A model generated the notes under the pieces. It saw only the letters and a program-made list of their open reading frames with translations, was not told where the DNA came from and did not search any database. This document shows, one piece after another, positions 8,173-17,014 of a stretch of 64,000 nt of DNA (position 1 is the stretch's first letter; each line of letters opens with the position of its first letter). The position numbers were made by a program, and so were the translations under genes. Source of the DNA: Motiliproteus sp047633175 (GTDB taxonomy: Bacteria; Pseudomonadota; Gammaproteobacteria; Pseudomonadales; Balneatricaceae); assembly GCA_047633175.1 (NCBI GenBank), contig JBLIEQ010000006.1, positions 1 through 64,000 of the forward strand, given 5' to 3'.

Positions 8173-8970
8173 TCAGGGTTCGTATCCCAGCCTCAACTGA
8201 TCCTGACGCTCCATAATCAGTGCCGACGCCGTGACCAGACGGATACCCTGCTCATCCAGTAACGGCAACGCCAGCCTGAGATACTCTACCGTAACCGGAT
8301 GGGTATGCCCTATCGCTACGGCACTGCCATAACGGCGGGCGATCGCCAGGGTCTGCATAAACTGCTGATGCACAAAGGCGGTAGTCTGTTCATGATCCAG
8401 AAACACATCTCTTTGCAGGCTGGGGATACCCTGCTGCTGCGCCACATCCCAGGCGACACTGTCCGCCGTGGTTCGACTGTCGACAAAAAACAATCCCCGC
8501 TGCCGTGCCAGCGACATGACCCACTGCATCTGCGGCTCTAGGGTCGTCAGTAAACTTCCCATATGATTATTGAGACCCTGCACATGAGGCACATCGTCGA
8601 GATCCCCACCCAGCACCCGCATAAAATCATCCCTGCTCAGATCCGCGGTGAGTGCACCGGGACCCAACGGGCGATCATGGGTATTTTCCATAGGCGCGTG
8701 CAGGATCACATCCTTAGCATTGCGAAAAGCCTGCTGCGCCAGGGTCGGCCCGAATGGGCTGTGGGGTAAAAATGCGTAGGTGACCGGGCCGGGCAAAGCC
8801 AGTGCTGCCAAGCCCTGGGCCCAGTTATCGCCGACATCATCGATGATCACCACGATAGAGGGCTGCACCACCGCATCGATCAGCCTATCTGCCTGCACCT
8901 GCCCCGTGCCCAGGCCCGCGACCAATCCGAGCATCCAGAATCCGGGATACCCACTCCGCCTGAGGGTCAT
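8173..8970 (-). CDS. Divergent polysaccharide deacetylase family protein (YibQ-like)
   Basis: A 265-residue secreted or periplasmic protein of the divergent polysaccharide deacetylase family (DUF610, E. coli YibQ). Residues 1-27 form a signal peptide (LGLVAGLGTGQVQA). The mature part begins with the NodB-like first motif SIVVIIDDVGDN and continues with LHAPMENT, LNNHMGS, FFVDSRTT and IGHTHP, matching the metal-site regions of the fold. The start codon overlaps the ctpA stop (ATGA), so the two are translationally coupled. The ctpA-yibQ-envC-gpmI order is common in gammaproteobacteria. Function in envelope maintenance is inferred, not known. Confidence 0.92.
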   Translation of the reverse strand: MTLRRSGYPGFWMLGLVAGLGTGQVQADRLIDAVVQPSIVVIIDDVGDNWAQGLAALALPGPVTYAFLPHSPFGPTLAQQAFRNAKDVILHAPMENTHDRPLGPGALTADLSRDDFMRVLGGDLDDVPHVQGLNNHMGSLLTTLEPQMQWVMSLARQRGLFFVDSRTTADSVAWDVAQQQGIPSLQRDVFLDHEQTTAFVHQQFMQTLAIARRYGSAVAIGHTHPVTVEYLRLALPLLDEQGIRLVTASALIMERQDQLRLGYEP

Positions 8971-10322
8971 TCGCTATCGTTGTTCAAATTACTGTCGCTG
9001 TTAGCGTTACTGGTAGCGTTGCTGCTAGTGTTGCTCGCTACGATCGACAGCGCCTTTAGCAGATTCAGCGCCTCATTAAGCTGGTAATCGGCATTCAGCA
9101 GGTCGCTGTCCGCCTGACTCCGGCCATAGGTTTGCGCCTCCTTAGCCGGCTCCGCGCTCAGGTTGTCCAGATGACCGAGCAGATCCGCCTCTTTGACCCC
9201 GTTACGGCTCTCCAGTTTGGTCAGCGTAGAGCGCTCTACCCGGATATCGGGCACGATACCCTCGGCCTGAATAGAACGACCACTGGGGGTGAAGTAGCGT
9301 GCCGTCGTCAATTTCAGCGCGCGCTGATTAGTCAGCGGCAGGACGGTCTGTACCGAACCCTTGCCGAAGCTGGGGGTTCCCATAATGACCGCGCGCTTGT
9401 GATCCTGGAGCGCACCCGCGACGATCTCCGAGGCCGAGGCTGAACCGCTGTTGATCAACACCACCAACGGCAGATTACCGCTGGCATTGGAGGGGGTCGC
9501 GCTATAGCGCAACTCCGAGCGTTCGATCCGGCCCTTGGTATAGACGATCAAACCCTCATCCAAAAAGGCATCGCTGGTCTCCACGGCGGCATTCAACACC
9601 CCACCCGGATTGTTGCGCAGATCCAGAACCAGCCCACTGAGCGCCGCCTGCTCTTTCAAAGACTCGATCGCCTTGTTCAGATCGGGACCGGTCTGCACCT
9701 GAAACTGAGAGATCCGCAGATAGCCTACCGTATCGTCGATCAGCCGGCTCCTGACGCTGGTCACCTTGATGACCGCTCGGATCAGGGTCAGCTCCAGGGG
9801 CTTAATCTCGCCTTCGCGTATAATGGTCAGTACGATATCGGTGCCCGGCTCACCACGCATCTGGCTCACTGCCGCGCTGATATCCATCCCCCTAACCGGG
9901 TTGTTATCCAGCTTGACGATCATGTCTCCAGGCTGCACACCGGCTCTCTGCGCCGGCGTATCGTCGATCGGCGCGACGACCCGAAGAAGACCATTCTCCA
10001 TCCCGACCTCTATGCCAAGCCCGCCGAACTCACCGCTGGTGCTCACCTGCAGGTGTTCGAACGCCTCGGGATCCAAGTAGGCCGAATGCGGATCAAGACC
10101 ACTAAGCATCCCCTTGATGGCATTTTCCAGCAAGACGCTGTCCTCTACGGGCTCGACATAGGCACCCTTGATCCGCTCGAACACCTCGGCAAAGGTGCGT
10201 AACTCATCCAGCGGCAGCGCCAGCTTGGCATCAGGATCAGATGCGGCCAACACTGCACCCGAGAGCCCCAGACTCAGCATTAGGGACAGTGACAGGGCCA
10301 TGCTCTTAAATAATTGTTTCAT
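8967..10322 (-). CDS. ctpA: C-terminal processing peptidase of the S41 family (CtpA)
   Basis: A 451-residue periplasmic serine protease that trims proteins from their C-terminus. The frame is open back to 10487, but the ATG at 10322 has a good ribosome site (AAGGA, 6 bp away) and begins a typical signal peptide (MKQLFKSMALSLSLMLSLG). The longer frame would overlap envC. A PDZ domain (GGLGIEVGMENGLLRVVAP, about residues 90-170) is followed by the S41 domain with the catalytic Ser in NSGSASASEIVAGAL and the Lys in TPSFGKGSVQT. The C-terminus ends in an Asn/Ser-rich low-complexity tail, unusual and probably produced by short repeats. It lies between envC and the deacetylase-like gene in one operon. 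Confidence 0.94.
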   Translation of the reverse strand: MKQLFKSMALSLSLMLSLGLSGAVLAASDPDAKLALPLDELRTFAEVFERIKGAYVEPVEDSVLLENAIKGMLSGLDPHSAYLDPEAFEHLQVSTSGEFGGLGIEVGMENGLLRVVAPIDDTPAQRAGVQPGDMIVKLDNNPVRGMDISAAVSQMRGEPGTDIVLTIIREGEIKPLELTLIRAVIKVTSVRSRLIDDTVGYLRISQFQVQTGPDLNKAIESLKEQAALSGLVLDLRNNPGGVLNAAVETSDAFLDEGLIVYTKGRIERSELRYSATPSNASGNLPLVVLINSGSASASEIVAGALQDHKRAVIMGTPSFGKGSVQTVLPLTNQRALKLTTARYFTPSGRSIQAEGIVPDIRVERSTLTKLESRNGVKEADLLGHLDNLSAEPAKEAQTYGRSQADSDLLNADYQLNEALNLLKALSIVASNTSSNATSNANSDSNLNNDSE

Positions 10323-10353
10323 AGATCGTCCTTCGGTGTTGTTCAGACTCATA

Positions 10354-11553
10354 TCAGTTCCGTTTGAGCCAGGCTTTCGGATTGATCGGTTCGCCCTGGT
10401 AGCGAATTGCAAAATAGAGACCGGCCTGGCTCTGGCCGCCACTATCACCGGCACTGGCGACCTGTATGCCGGCCGCCACCCAATCACCCACCTGTTTTAG
10501 CAGACTTTGATTATGACCGTACAGGCTCATATAGCCATCGCCATGATCGAGAATCAACAGCATCCCATAACCGCGCATCCAATCAGAGAAGACCACCCGG
10601 CCGTTATGCACCGCCTGAACCCTGTCGCCCATCTTCGCACGGATCAACATCCCATCACGACGAACACCCAGAGCATTATTACGCCCAAACAGCAGCGCCA
10701 CCCGCGTATCCGTTGTCGGCCAGGGCAGTTTACCCTTTCGCTGTGCAAAGGCCTGGGTGCTTACCTGTAACTCATTGAGTACCAGCGCTTGTTGGAGTTC
10801 CTCAAGCACGCCTTTTAAACGCGTCTGATCGGTTTTAAATTGCTGCAGCAACTGGCTCTGACTCTTCTCCTGCTTCTCGACCGCCAGCAGTGCCTGCTGT
10901 CGCTGCCGTCTCGATTTGCGCAACGCTTCACCGCCTGACCGCAGCTGCTGCTGCTGCGCCTCAAGCCGCGCTTGCTGCTCTTGCAACTGCTGCTCGACCC
11001 GTTCCAAACGACTCAGGGTCTGCTCTACCTCTGCGACCACCCTGCTGCGAGCCTCGCTCACATACTGATGGTAGCGCAGCATCCGCGCCACTTTCTCGGG
11101 TTGCTGCTGATTAAGCAGCAACCGCAGCCGATCCTGCTGCCCGGTTCTATAGGCGGCAGTGACTTCCACCGCCAACGCCTCCAGTTGCAGATCGCGTTGC
11201 TGCCGCAGCTGCGAACGCTCAATGCTGGATGCCTCGATCCGCTGCTCTTGCTGATTAATCTGCTGCTTATTCTCGACGATCTGACGGCTAAGTTTACCGC
11301 CCTCCGTTTCGGTCTTACGCAGGATTTTAGTCAGCTGCTGTCGCTCGCCCTGTGTCGAACGCAACCTCTTCTCCAACGCGCCTATATCGGACTTGAGCTT
11401 CTTCAGCTGACGTTCGGTCTGCTCTGGAGTGGCTTGGGCCGCTTCGGCGACGGCCACACTCGACAATCCCGACAATCCCGACAGGCACAACAAGCCCAGC
11501 AGAGCGATCCGGCAGCCGAGGCCGGATCGAGTCCGGCAAAGTAACCCTGTCAC
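10354..11553 (-). CDS. envC: Murein hydrolase activator EnvC
   Basis: A 399-residue periplasmic cell-division factor that activates the AmiA/AmiB amidases at the septum. After a signal peptide (residues about 1-36, with a repeated LSGLSGLSS segment from 9-bp repeats) comes a long coiled coil (about 40-260) and then a degenerate LytM/M23 domain (about 290-399: GDRVQAVHNGRVVFSDWMRG, HGDGYMSLYGHN, LYFAIRYQGEPINP). The zinc-binding His residues of true M23 peptidases are not all kept (F replaces H in LYFAIR), as expected for EnvC, which activates rather than cuts. Its start overlaps the gpmI stop by four bases. Confidence 0.94.
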   Translation of the reverse strand: MTGLLCRTRSGLGCRIALLGLLCLSGLSGLSSVAVAEAAQATPEQTERQLKKLKSDIGALEKRLRSTQGERQQLTKILRKTETEGGKLSRQIVENKQQINQQEQRIEASSIERSQLRQQRDLQLEALAVEVTAAYRTGQQDRLRLLLNQQQPEKVARMLRYHQYVSEARSRVVAEVEQTLSRLERVEQQLQEQQARLEAQQQQLRSGGEALRKSRRQRQQALLAVEKQEKSQSQLLQQFKTDQTRLKGVLEELQQALVLNELQVSTQAFAQRKGKLPWPTTDTRVALLFGRNNALGVRRDGMLIRAKMGDRVQAVHNGRVVFSDWMRGYGMLLILDHGDGYMSLYGHNQSLLKQVGDWVAAGIQVASAGDSGGQSQAGLYFAIRYQGEPINPKAWLKRN

Positions 11554-13094
11554 TCGAGCAGCAGCGAACGGCCGCTCATCTCGGCGGGAGCTGCCAGCGC
11601 CATCAGCGCCAGCAGCGTCGGCGCCAGATCCGCCAGACAGCCATCGGCCAGACGTATCGCCTGAGGTCCGGCGTAGATCAACCCTACCGGTAACAGGGTA
11701 TGAGCAGTATGAGCCTGGCCGGTGTGCGCATCGCGCATCTGCTCGACATTGCCGTGATCGGCGGTGATCAGCGCCTGACCGCCGACCTTCTCCAGCGCAT
11801 CGAGCACCCGACCCAGACAGCGATCTACCGCCTCGACCGCCTCGACCGCTGCCGCAAAGTTACCGGTATGGCCCACCATATCGGGGTTGGCGAAGTTGCA
11901 CACCAGCAGATCGAAGCGCTGTGATGCCAGCGCCTCGATCAAATGATCGGTCACTTCCGGGGCGCTCATCTCGGGCTGCAGATCGTAGGTCGCGACATTC
12001 GGGGAGGGCACCAGGATGCGCTCTTCACCGACATAAGGCTGCTCACGGCCACCGTTAAAAAAGAAGGTGACATGGGCATATTTTTCGGTCTCGGCGATGC
12101 GCAGCTGAGTCTTGCCCAGGCTCGCCATATATTCACCCAGGCCATTGCTGATCGAGCGGGGAGGAAAGGCGCAGGCCGCCGCTATACTCGACGCATACTC
12201 GGTCAGCATCACGAAGTCGGCCAGCTGCGGCACGACCGCACGCTCGAAACCCTCGAATACCTGATCCACGAATGCGCGGGTGATCTCCCGAGAGCGGTCC
12301 GGACGGAAATTGGCACAGATCACCGCATCGCCGTCCTGAACGATCCCCTTGGGCAGACCCGCTGAATCCACGATCACCGTCGCCTGCACAAATTCATCGT
12401 TCTCATCCCGCGCATAGGCATCGGTTAACGCCTGCACTGCCGAGTCCTGGCAAAATGCGCCCTGCCCCAGCGTCATGGCATCGTACGCCCGCTGCACCCG
12501 ATCCCAACGGTTGTCCCTGTCCATCGCAAAATAACGACCGCAGAGCGTGGCTATCGCCCCCACGCCCAGTGCCGCCAGCGTCGCCTCCAGTGCCTCGATG
12601 GACGCCAAGGCGCTGCGCGGCGGGGTATCCCTGCCATCCAGGAAGGCATGTACGTAGACCTCTTTGGCACCACGCTCGACCGCCATTCGACACAGAGCCT
12701 GTATATGCAGTTCATGGCTGTGCACCCCACCCGGTGACAGCAGCCCCAACAGATGCACGGCGCGACCCTCAGTAATCGCCGCATCCATCGCCTGCAGCAA
12801 AACTTCGTTGCTGAATAGGGTACCGTCGTCGACCGACTTGGTGATCCGGGTGAAGTTTTGATACACCGTGCGCCCGGCACCTATGTTCATATGCCCCACT
12901 TCAGAGTTGCCCATCTGCCCTTCAGGCAAGCCGACCGCAAGCCCCGAGGTTGCGACCATCGAGTGCGGGTTCTGTGCCCACAGACGATCCCACACCGGCG
13001 TATTGGCCGCATGAATGGCATTATCCTGAGAACTGTCACTGATACCCCAGCCATCTAGGATAATCAGTGCAGTAGGTGATTTAGACTGAGACAT
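11550..13094 (-). CDS. gpmI: 2,3-bisphosphoglycerate-independent phosphoglycerate mutase
   Basis: Mn-dependent cytosolic enzyme that interconverts 3- and 2-phosphoglycerate in glycolysis and gluconeogenesis. I choose the ATG at 13094 (MSQSKSPTALIILDGWG), giving 514 residues, the usual length; the frame runs 28 codons further upstream but without family similarity. The phosphatase-domain catalytic Ser lies in MGNSEVGHMNIGAGR, the transferase-domain motif is HAFLDGRDTPPRSA, and the second metal-site motif LITADHGNVEQM is near the C-terminus. It overlaps envC by four bases, so the gene set gpmI-envC-ctpA-yibQ probably forms one operon. Confidence 0.96.
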   Translation of the reverse strand: MSQSKSPTALIILDGWGISDSSQDNAIHAANTPVWDRLWAQNPHSMVATSGLAVGLPEGQMGNSEVGHMNIGAGRTVYQNFTRITKSVDDGTLFSNEVLLQAMDAAITEGRAVHLLGLLSPGGVHSHELHIQALCRMAVERGAKEVYVHAFLDGRDTPPRSALASIEALEATLAALGVGAIATLCGRYFAMDRDNRWDRVQRAYDAMTLGQGAFCQDSAVQALTDAYARDENDEFVQATVIVDSAGLPKGIVQDGDAVICANFRPDRSREITRAFVDQVFEGFERAVVPQLADFVMLTEYASSIAAACAFPPRSISNGLGEYMASLGKTQLRIAETEKYAHVTFFFNGGREQPYVGEERILVPSPNVATYDLQPEMSAPEVTDHLIEALASQRFDLLVCNFANPDMVGHTGNFAAAVEAVEAVDRCLGRVLDALEKVGGQALITADHGNVEQMRDAHTGQAHTAHTLLPVGLIYAGPQAIRLADGCLADLAPTLLALMALAAPAEMSGRSLLLE

Positions 13095-13195
13095 AAGGCG
13101 GGGAATTCCTGATGATTGAAGAGTAGCCGGCGATTTTACGCGGTCGATTACAGTATCGCCAGCCACGCTGGCGCACAAGAGTCTGAAGCTAAGAG

Positions 13196-14242
13196 CTAAA
13201 GTGAGGCGAATTCCGCCTGGCAGGCGCGATAGCCCTCGCTGTCACGCAACCCCGGCAGATGCGAGGCTTCAAAATAGCTCAGCATACAGAACGGATCGGT
13301 CAGCGATAGCTGTCGAATGCAGGGATAATCGGCGCCGCAGTGTTTGAAACGGTCAAACTGCTGATCGGCATTGGTATCCCGCTGCGCCAGATAGCTGGCA
13401 GCCCGCGACTGCACCAACGCCAGAGCGGACGGGGGGAGAGCGGCAAGCAACTGTTGAAGATGCCCCGCGTCCAGATACTGCCGATAAAGCGGTGGATCGA
13501 CCAGCGCTAATAACTGGTAATTAAACAGCGCCTGCTGATGATCGTTGTGGCGCTCGTAAAGGGTGCCAAGCAGCAGATGACAGACCCCCAACACACAGCG
13601 CTGTAATTTGCTGACGGCCGCATCCAGGGTGCGCGGCTGCGCGGCCCAGCTGACAAAATAATCCGAATAGAGCCGCCCGATCGCATCCGGATGCCCCCGC
13701 CGGGCGGCCTCAAGAAGCAGCTGATCCGGCGTCAAGCGGTCAGCAGTCTCCTCGCCTGACCCGGACTGCAGGAGCAGCTCTTGTGGATAAAGTGACAGCA
13801 GGTAAAGCGCCTGAGGCTGATTGCGTTCGACCCCCAGCCGCAACTGCTCTTGCACTCCCGGGGTTAACGTCAGACAGCGCCTCCAGCAGTAATGCATCGC
13901 ATCGAACTGCCCCAACTCGGCAGCCTGCTGGATCCAAGCCTGTCCGCGCTGCGGGTCTCTGCCGACCCCATAACTACCCTGCCGATAGAGCCAGCCCAGC
14001 AGGAACAGGCCATCGGCGCGTTGCTCCCCCTGCATCCCTTGTAGCTGCAGTGCCGCATCCTCCACCTGCCCCTGTTGGAGTTCGGAGACCAGCTCATCCA
14101 TCCCCGCATCGGCCTGGGCACTCAAGGACAACAGCAGCATAACGCCCAGTGCCCTGCCCCGCGCGCTCCGCTGCGCTCTCCCCCGGAAGGCCTGCCGCCA
14201 TAACGACTCAGGCAGTAACAGGCCGGCCAGTGAAGTAAGCAT
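13196..14242 (-). CDS. Sel1-repeat (TPR-like) exported protein
   Basis: A 348-residue protein with an apparent signal sequence (GVMLLLSLSAQADAG, ending near residue 47) and helical Sel1-type repeats, clearest at FLLGWLYRQGSYGVGRDPQR and again at LLLEAARRGHPDAIGRLYS. Such proteins usually act as protein-interaction scaffolds in the periplasm. The annotated start at 14242 leaves 34 residues ahead of the hydrophobic core; an internal start just before MLLLSLSAQ would give a more standard signal peptide, so the N-terminus is uncertain. Six Cys residues cluster toward the C-terminal half (CVLGVC, CGADYPC), possibly forming disulfides. It stands on the same strand as gpmI, about 100 bp upstream of it. 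Confidence 0.75.
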   Translation of the reverse strand: MLTSLAGLLLPESLWRQAFRGRAQRSARGRALGVMLLLSLSAQADAGMDELVSELQQGQVEDAALQLQGMQGEQRADGLFLLGWLYRQGSYGVGRDPQRGQAWIQQAAELGQFDAMHYCWRRCLTLTPGVQEQLRLGVERNQPQALYLLSLYPQELLLQSGSGEETADRLTPDQLLLEAARRGHPDAIGRLYSDYFVSWAAQPRTLDAAVSKLQRCVLGVCHLLLGTLYERHNDHQQALFNYQLLALVDPPLYRQYLDAGHLQQLLAALPPSALALVQSRAASYLAQRDTNADQQFDRFKHCGADYPCIRQLSLTDPFCMLSYFEASHLPGLRDSEGYRACQAEFASL

Positions 14243-14245
14243 TCG

Positions 14246-14506
14246 CTAACCTACCTGCTCATCCCACTGCATCGCACCGATCTCGACCCGAACCCAGTCG
14301 AAACCGACCTTGCGAGCCACCGACACCGCGCCATCAAGGCTCTTGAACTCACGCTCCTGTAACCCTCGCTGCAGTGTCAACGACTCTTCGCGCGCATCCC
14401 TGGTGCGGAACCGGAGAGTCCAGCCTTTGGCCATAGAGACGGGCACAGCACGGCAAAGATCAAAACACCCGGCATTAAAGAGCAGCTTCAGTTCACGTTC
14501 TTGCAT
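14246..14506 (-). CDS. Small conserved-looking protein of unknown function
   Basis: An 86-residue soluble protein that I do not recognise. It is basic at the centre (WTLRFRTRDAREE) and has no signal peptide. The repeated element around QERELKLLFNAG and LQEREFKSLDGAV suggests a small alpha/beta fold. It ends three bases before the start of the Sel1-repeat gene on the same strand, so the two are probably co-transcribed and this would be the first gene of that unit. Confidence 0.6.
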   Translation of the reverse strand: MQERELKLLFNAGCFDLCRAVPVSMAKGWTLRFRTRDAREESLTLQRGLQEREFKSLDGAVSVARKVGFDWVRVEIGAMQWDEQVG

Positions 14507-14812
14507 ATCTGATTCTTATCTTGACGTACCTGTTTTTGAATACAGTAAACAATATTCTATAATTTGAAGCATCACAAATGAATTTTGATCTATTTTTAAG
14601 TAATTATGATTATTTAATAACCTATATAGACCCATCATTTATAGACTAGGATTCGTCATTTATGCGCTTATTTATGCGTCTATACGAGTGCGCGCTTTCC
14701 GTGGCGATCCTACGCTCACGCATGGTCTAGTGCATGCCTTAGGGGTATACTGGCGCTTGTTTTTTTCGCCCTGACCGGCCATCAATGTTCACTGACCTCT
14801 GGAAATCCTGAA
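14507..14812. other. Intergenic region with no gene
   Basis: About 300 bp between two divergent units. The left half is AT-rich (14520-14670) and probably holds the promoter of the small minus-strand gene. A TATACT hexamer at 14746-14751 may be the -10 of the rhodanese-grxC-secB unit. No RNA gene or repeat was seen. Confidence 0.5.
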
Positions 14813-15229
14813 ATGGAGCAAATGATCGAATTCGCCACCAATCACTGGGAACTCTTCGCAGCCCTAGGTGCAACCCTGGCTCTACTCCTGTTTAACGAGT
14901 CTAAAAAGGGCGGTTCAGCGCTTTCAACCCACGGGGCGGTGCAGCTGATCAATAGAGAGAACGCCGCTGTCGTCGATATCCGGCTGAAGAAAGACTTTAA
15001 GACCGGGCATATCACCGGTGCCATCAACATCCCCTACGCGGATATGGACCGTCGTATCGGCGAGCTTGAGAAGTACCGTAAGCTTCCCATTATCATTGTC
15101 TGCAACCTGGGCCAGACCGCCTCCGGTGCCGTCAAAAAGCTCCATGACGCCAATTTTGCCAATGTGCATAGGCTCTCTGGTGGCATCAGCGAATGGAAGG
15201 GACAAAACCTTCCCGTACATAAGGCATAA
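14813..15229 (+). CDS. Membrane-anchored rhodanese-domain protein (YibN-like)
   Basis: A 138-residue single-domain rhodanese (sulfurtransferase fold) with an N-terminal membrane anchor (residues about 10-28, LFAALGATLALLLF). The rhodanese domain covers 40-135. The active-site loop is VCNLGQTASGAV with the nucleophilic Cys at residue 97. The gene precedes grxC and secB, the conserved yibN-grxC-secB order of gammaproteobacteria. The physiological sulfur donor and acceptor are unknown. GrxC starts three bases after its stop. Confidence 0.92.
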   Translation: MEQMIEFATNHWELFAALGATLALLLFNESKKGGSALSTHGAVQLINRENAAVVDIRLKKDFKTGHITGAINIPYADMDRRIGELEKYRKLPIIIVCNLGQTASGAVKKLHDANFANVHRLSGGISEWKGQNLPVHKA

Positions 15230-15231
15230 TC

Positions 15232-15489
15232 ATGGCCAAAACAGTTATATACAGCACCGCATACTGCCCCTTCTGTGTCCGCGCCAAGGCGTTACTCGAT
15301 AGAAAAGAGGTCGCCTATGAAGATATCCGGGTAGATCTTCAACCCCAATTAAGGAGCGAGATGCTGGCACGCAGCGGCGGCAGTCGCTCAGTCCCCCAGA
15401 TCTTTATCGGCGATCTGCATGTCGGCGGTTGCGACGAACTCACGACACTGGAACGACAGGGCCGCCTCGACGCGCTGCTCGCCAGCTAA
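15232..15489 (+). CDS. grxC: Glutaredoxin 3 (GrxC)
   Basis: An 85-residue glutathione-dependent disulfide oxidoreductase of the cytosol. The dithiol active site CPFC (Cys12, Cys15) is preceded by VIYSTAY as in GrxC. The conserved SVPQIFIGDLHVGGCDEL segment binds glutathione. Length is normal. It lies between the rhodanese gene and secB and is probably co-transcribed with both. Confidence 0.96.
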   Translation: MAKTVIYSTAYCPFCVRAKALLDRKEVAYEDIRVDLQPQLRSEMLARSGGSRSVPQIFIGDLHVGGCDELTTLERQGRLDALLAS

Positions 15490-15526
15490 ACACCTCACAG
15501 AGCCATCTCACTATAAGGAGCACCCC

Positions 15527-16033
15527 ATGTCTGAAGAGAACAGCAACACCCAGGCGACAGGCAAGACAGAAGAGTCCCCCCAGGCGCAGTTTGCCGTGCA
15601 ACGCATCTACCTTAAAGACGCGTCCCTGGAAACACCAGGCGCGCCTGAAGCCTTTACCAAGCAGTGGAAGCCCGAGGTGAACTTAGAGCTCAACACCCGG
15701 ACGCGCTCGGTTAACGAAGGTCTCTACGAGGTGGTACTTACCGTGACGGTTACCGCTAAGAATGAGGGCGAAAATGCCTTCCTGATCGAAATTCAACAGG
15801 CCGGCCTGTTTGCTATCACAGGTCTCGAGCAGGCTCAGCTGCAGCACACCCTCGGTGCCTTCTGCCCCACGATCCTATTTCCTTATGCGCGTGAAGCGAT
15901 CGACAGCCTGGCCAACAAGGGCAGCTTCCCCTCGTTAATGCTGGCTCCGGTTAACTTTGAGGCGCTGTTTGCCGAGCAGATGCAAAAGCAGGCCCAGGCG
16001 CCCGCTCAGCCCGCCGCCACTGAAACGCACTAA
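15527..16033 (+). CDS. secB: Protein-export chaperone SecB
   Basis: A 168-residue cytosolic chaperone that holds preproteins unfolded and passes them to SecA. The ATG at 15527 has a strong ribosome site (AAGGAG at 15515-15520); the frame upstream is not conserved. Recognisable SecB segments are FAVQRIYLKDASLETPGAPEAF, the ENAFLIEIQQAGLFAI region and CPTILFPYAREAID. The C-terminus is Gln/Ala/Pro-rich, as is common. It is the third gene of the yibN-grxC-secB set. Confidence 0.97.
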   Translation: MSEENSNTQATGKTEESPQAQFAVQRIYLKDASLETPGAPEAFTKQWKPEVNLELNTRTRSVNEGLYEVVLTVTVTAKNEGENAFLIEIQQAGLFAITGLEQAQLQHTLGAFCPTILFPYAREAIDSLANKGSFPSLMLAPVNFEALFAEQMQKQAQAPAQPAATETH

Positions 16034-16122
16034 CCCGGCAGCATGACCGTTATCGATCTGCTGATCGGTGACGGCACTTTCTCCCCCTAACTGCCTGCCT
16101 CTACCCACACTCCAGCCTATCG

Positions 16123-16596
16123 GTGGCCACCCTGCTCCATATCGCCCTGTACGAACCGCGCATGCCTCAGAATACCGGCAATATTATCCGCCTAGTGTCC
16201 AATAACGGCTGTCATCTGCATCTGATCGAACCCCTAGGGTTTGAGATGGATGAAAAGAAACTGCGGCGCGCATCACTGGACTACAGGGACTTGGCACGCG
16301 TCACCCAGCACCCCGATTACCCCTCCTTTCTGGCCACGATGGGCGAAAGACGCATCTTTGCGCTGACCACTCAGGGCTCCCGCACCCATACCCAACCGAG
16401 CTACAGGGACGAGGATGTCCTGCTGTTCGGCTCCGAAACCTCCGGCCTGCCCGACGCGGTACGCAATGCGATCCCTGAGGAGCAGCGCATCCGCATTCCG
16501 ATGCAGCCACAGGCACGCAGCATGAATCTGTCCAATGCGGTAGCGGTGGTCAGCTATGAAGCCTGGCGTCAGTTCGGCTTCGCGGGCGGCCAGTAA
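16123..16596 (+). CDS. trmL: tRNA (cytidine/uridine-34-2'-O)-methyltransferase TrmL
   Basis: A 157-residue SPOUT-class enzyme that 2'-O-methylates the wobble base of leucine tRNAs. The N-terminus (LHIALYEPRMPQNTGNIIRL) and the C-terminal knot motifs (LLFGSETSGLP and RIPMQPQARSMNLSNAVAVV) are diagnostic. The start is GTG at 16123. It lies about 90 bp after secB on the same strand. Directly behind its stop begins a copy of the 3' end of ggt, marking the left edge of a decayed interval. Confidence 0.95.
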   Translation: MATLLHIALYEPRMPQNTGNIIRLVSNNGCHLHLIEPLGFEMDEKKLRRASLDYRDLARVTQHPDYPSFLATMGERRIFALTTQGSRTHTQPSYRDEDVLLFGSETSGLPDAVRNAIPEEQRIRIPMQPQARSMNLSNAVAVVSYEAWRQFGFAGGQ

Positions 16597-16600
16597 GAAG

Positions 16601-16649
16601 CCAACACTCAATCGCCCCTGCCGACCCCTTCGCGACGCGGATCCGCGCC
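16601..16649. repeat. 49-bp direct repeat, left copy (ggt 3' end)
   Basis: This stretch matches 22875-22923 at 48 of 49 positions. The right copy is the authentic end of ggt; read on the minus strand, both encode GADPRREGV and end at the same TGA. The left copy sits 4 bp behind trmL, so ggt and trmL were probably convergent neighbours before the 6.2 kb between the copies arrived. Confidence 0.93.
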
Positions 16650-17014
16650 TGCTGCGCTATGAAATCCAGCCTGAGGCAGCCAGATTCGGCATCCTGCCTC
16701 AGCTGCCTGTCTCGCCGTCCATGGCTCAATCCTGCGGGCCTTTTTCAGGCTGGGTTTCATCGGTTAACAATGGGAAATGTCGTCTGCCTGCAATGCTGTT
16801 GTATGACAGTGACCACCTATTAGCTGATGGTAATCAAGAACCAAAAGGCCCAGATAACGCCGCAACACCTAACTGGTACATAGCCTTCTTTAAGGCTCCT
16901 GAGCGGCGGAACAAGCCAGCCATGATAAGCAATGAATGGCTTCCCTCTATACTGATAGAGACCGATCAAATATAGCCGACAACGGCCAGCTTAATTATTC
17001 CATTAGATGTTGTT
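16650..17014. other. Intergenic region with no convincing gene
   Basis: An open frame of 139 codons crosses this stretch from inside trmL, but its product has no recognisable domain, no ribosome site and begins within trmL. I see no RNA gene or repeat apart from the ggt-end copy at its left edge. Confidence 0.5.

Noticed and set aside
8967..10487. Longer ctpA product starting at 10487
   Set aside because: It would overlap envC by more than 130 bp and lose the signal peptide at its N-terminus; ATG 10322 has a clear ribosome site.
16556..16975. 139-codon plus-strand frame behind trmL
   Set aside because: Starts inside trmL and crosses the duplicated ggt end, whose true coding strand is minus; no domain seen.
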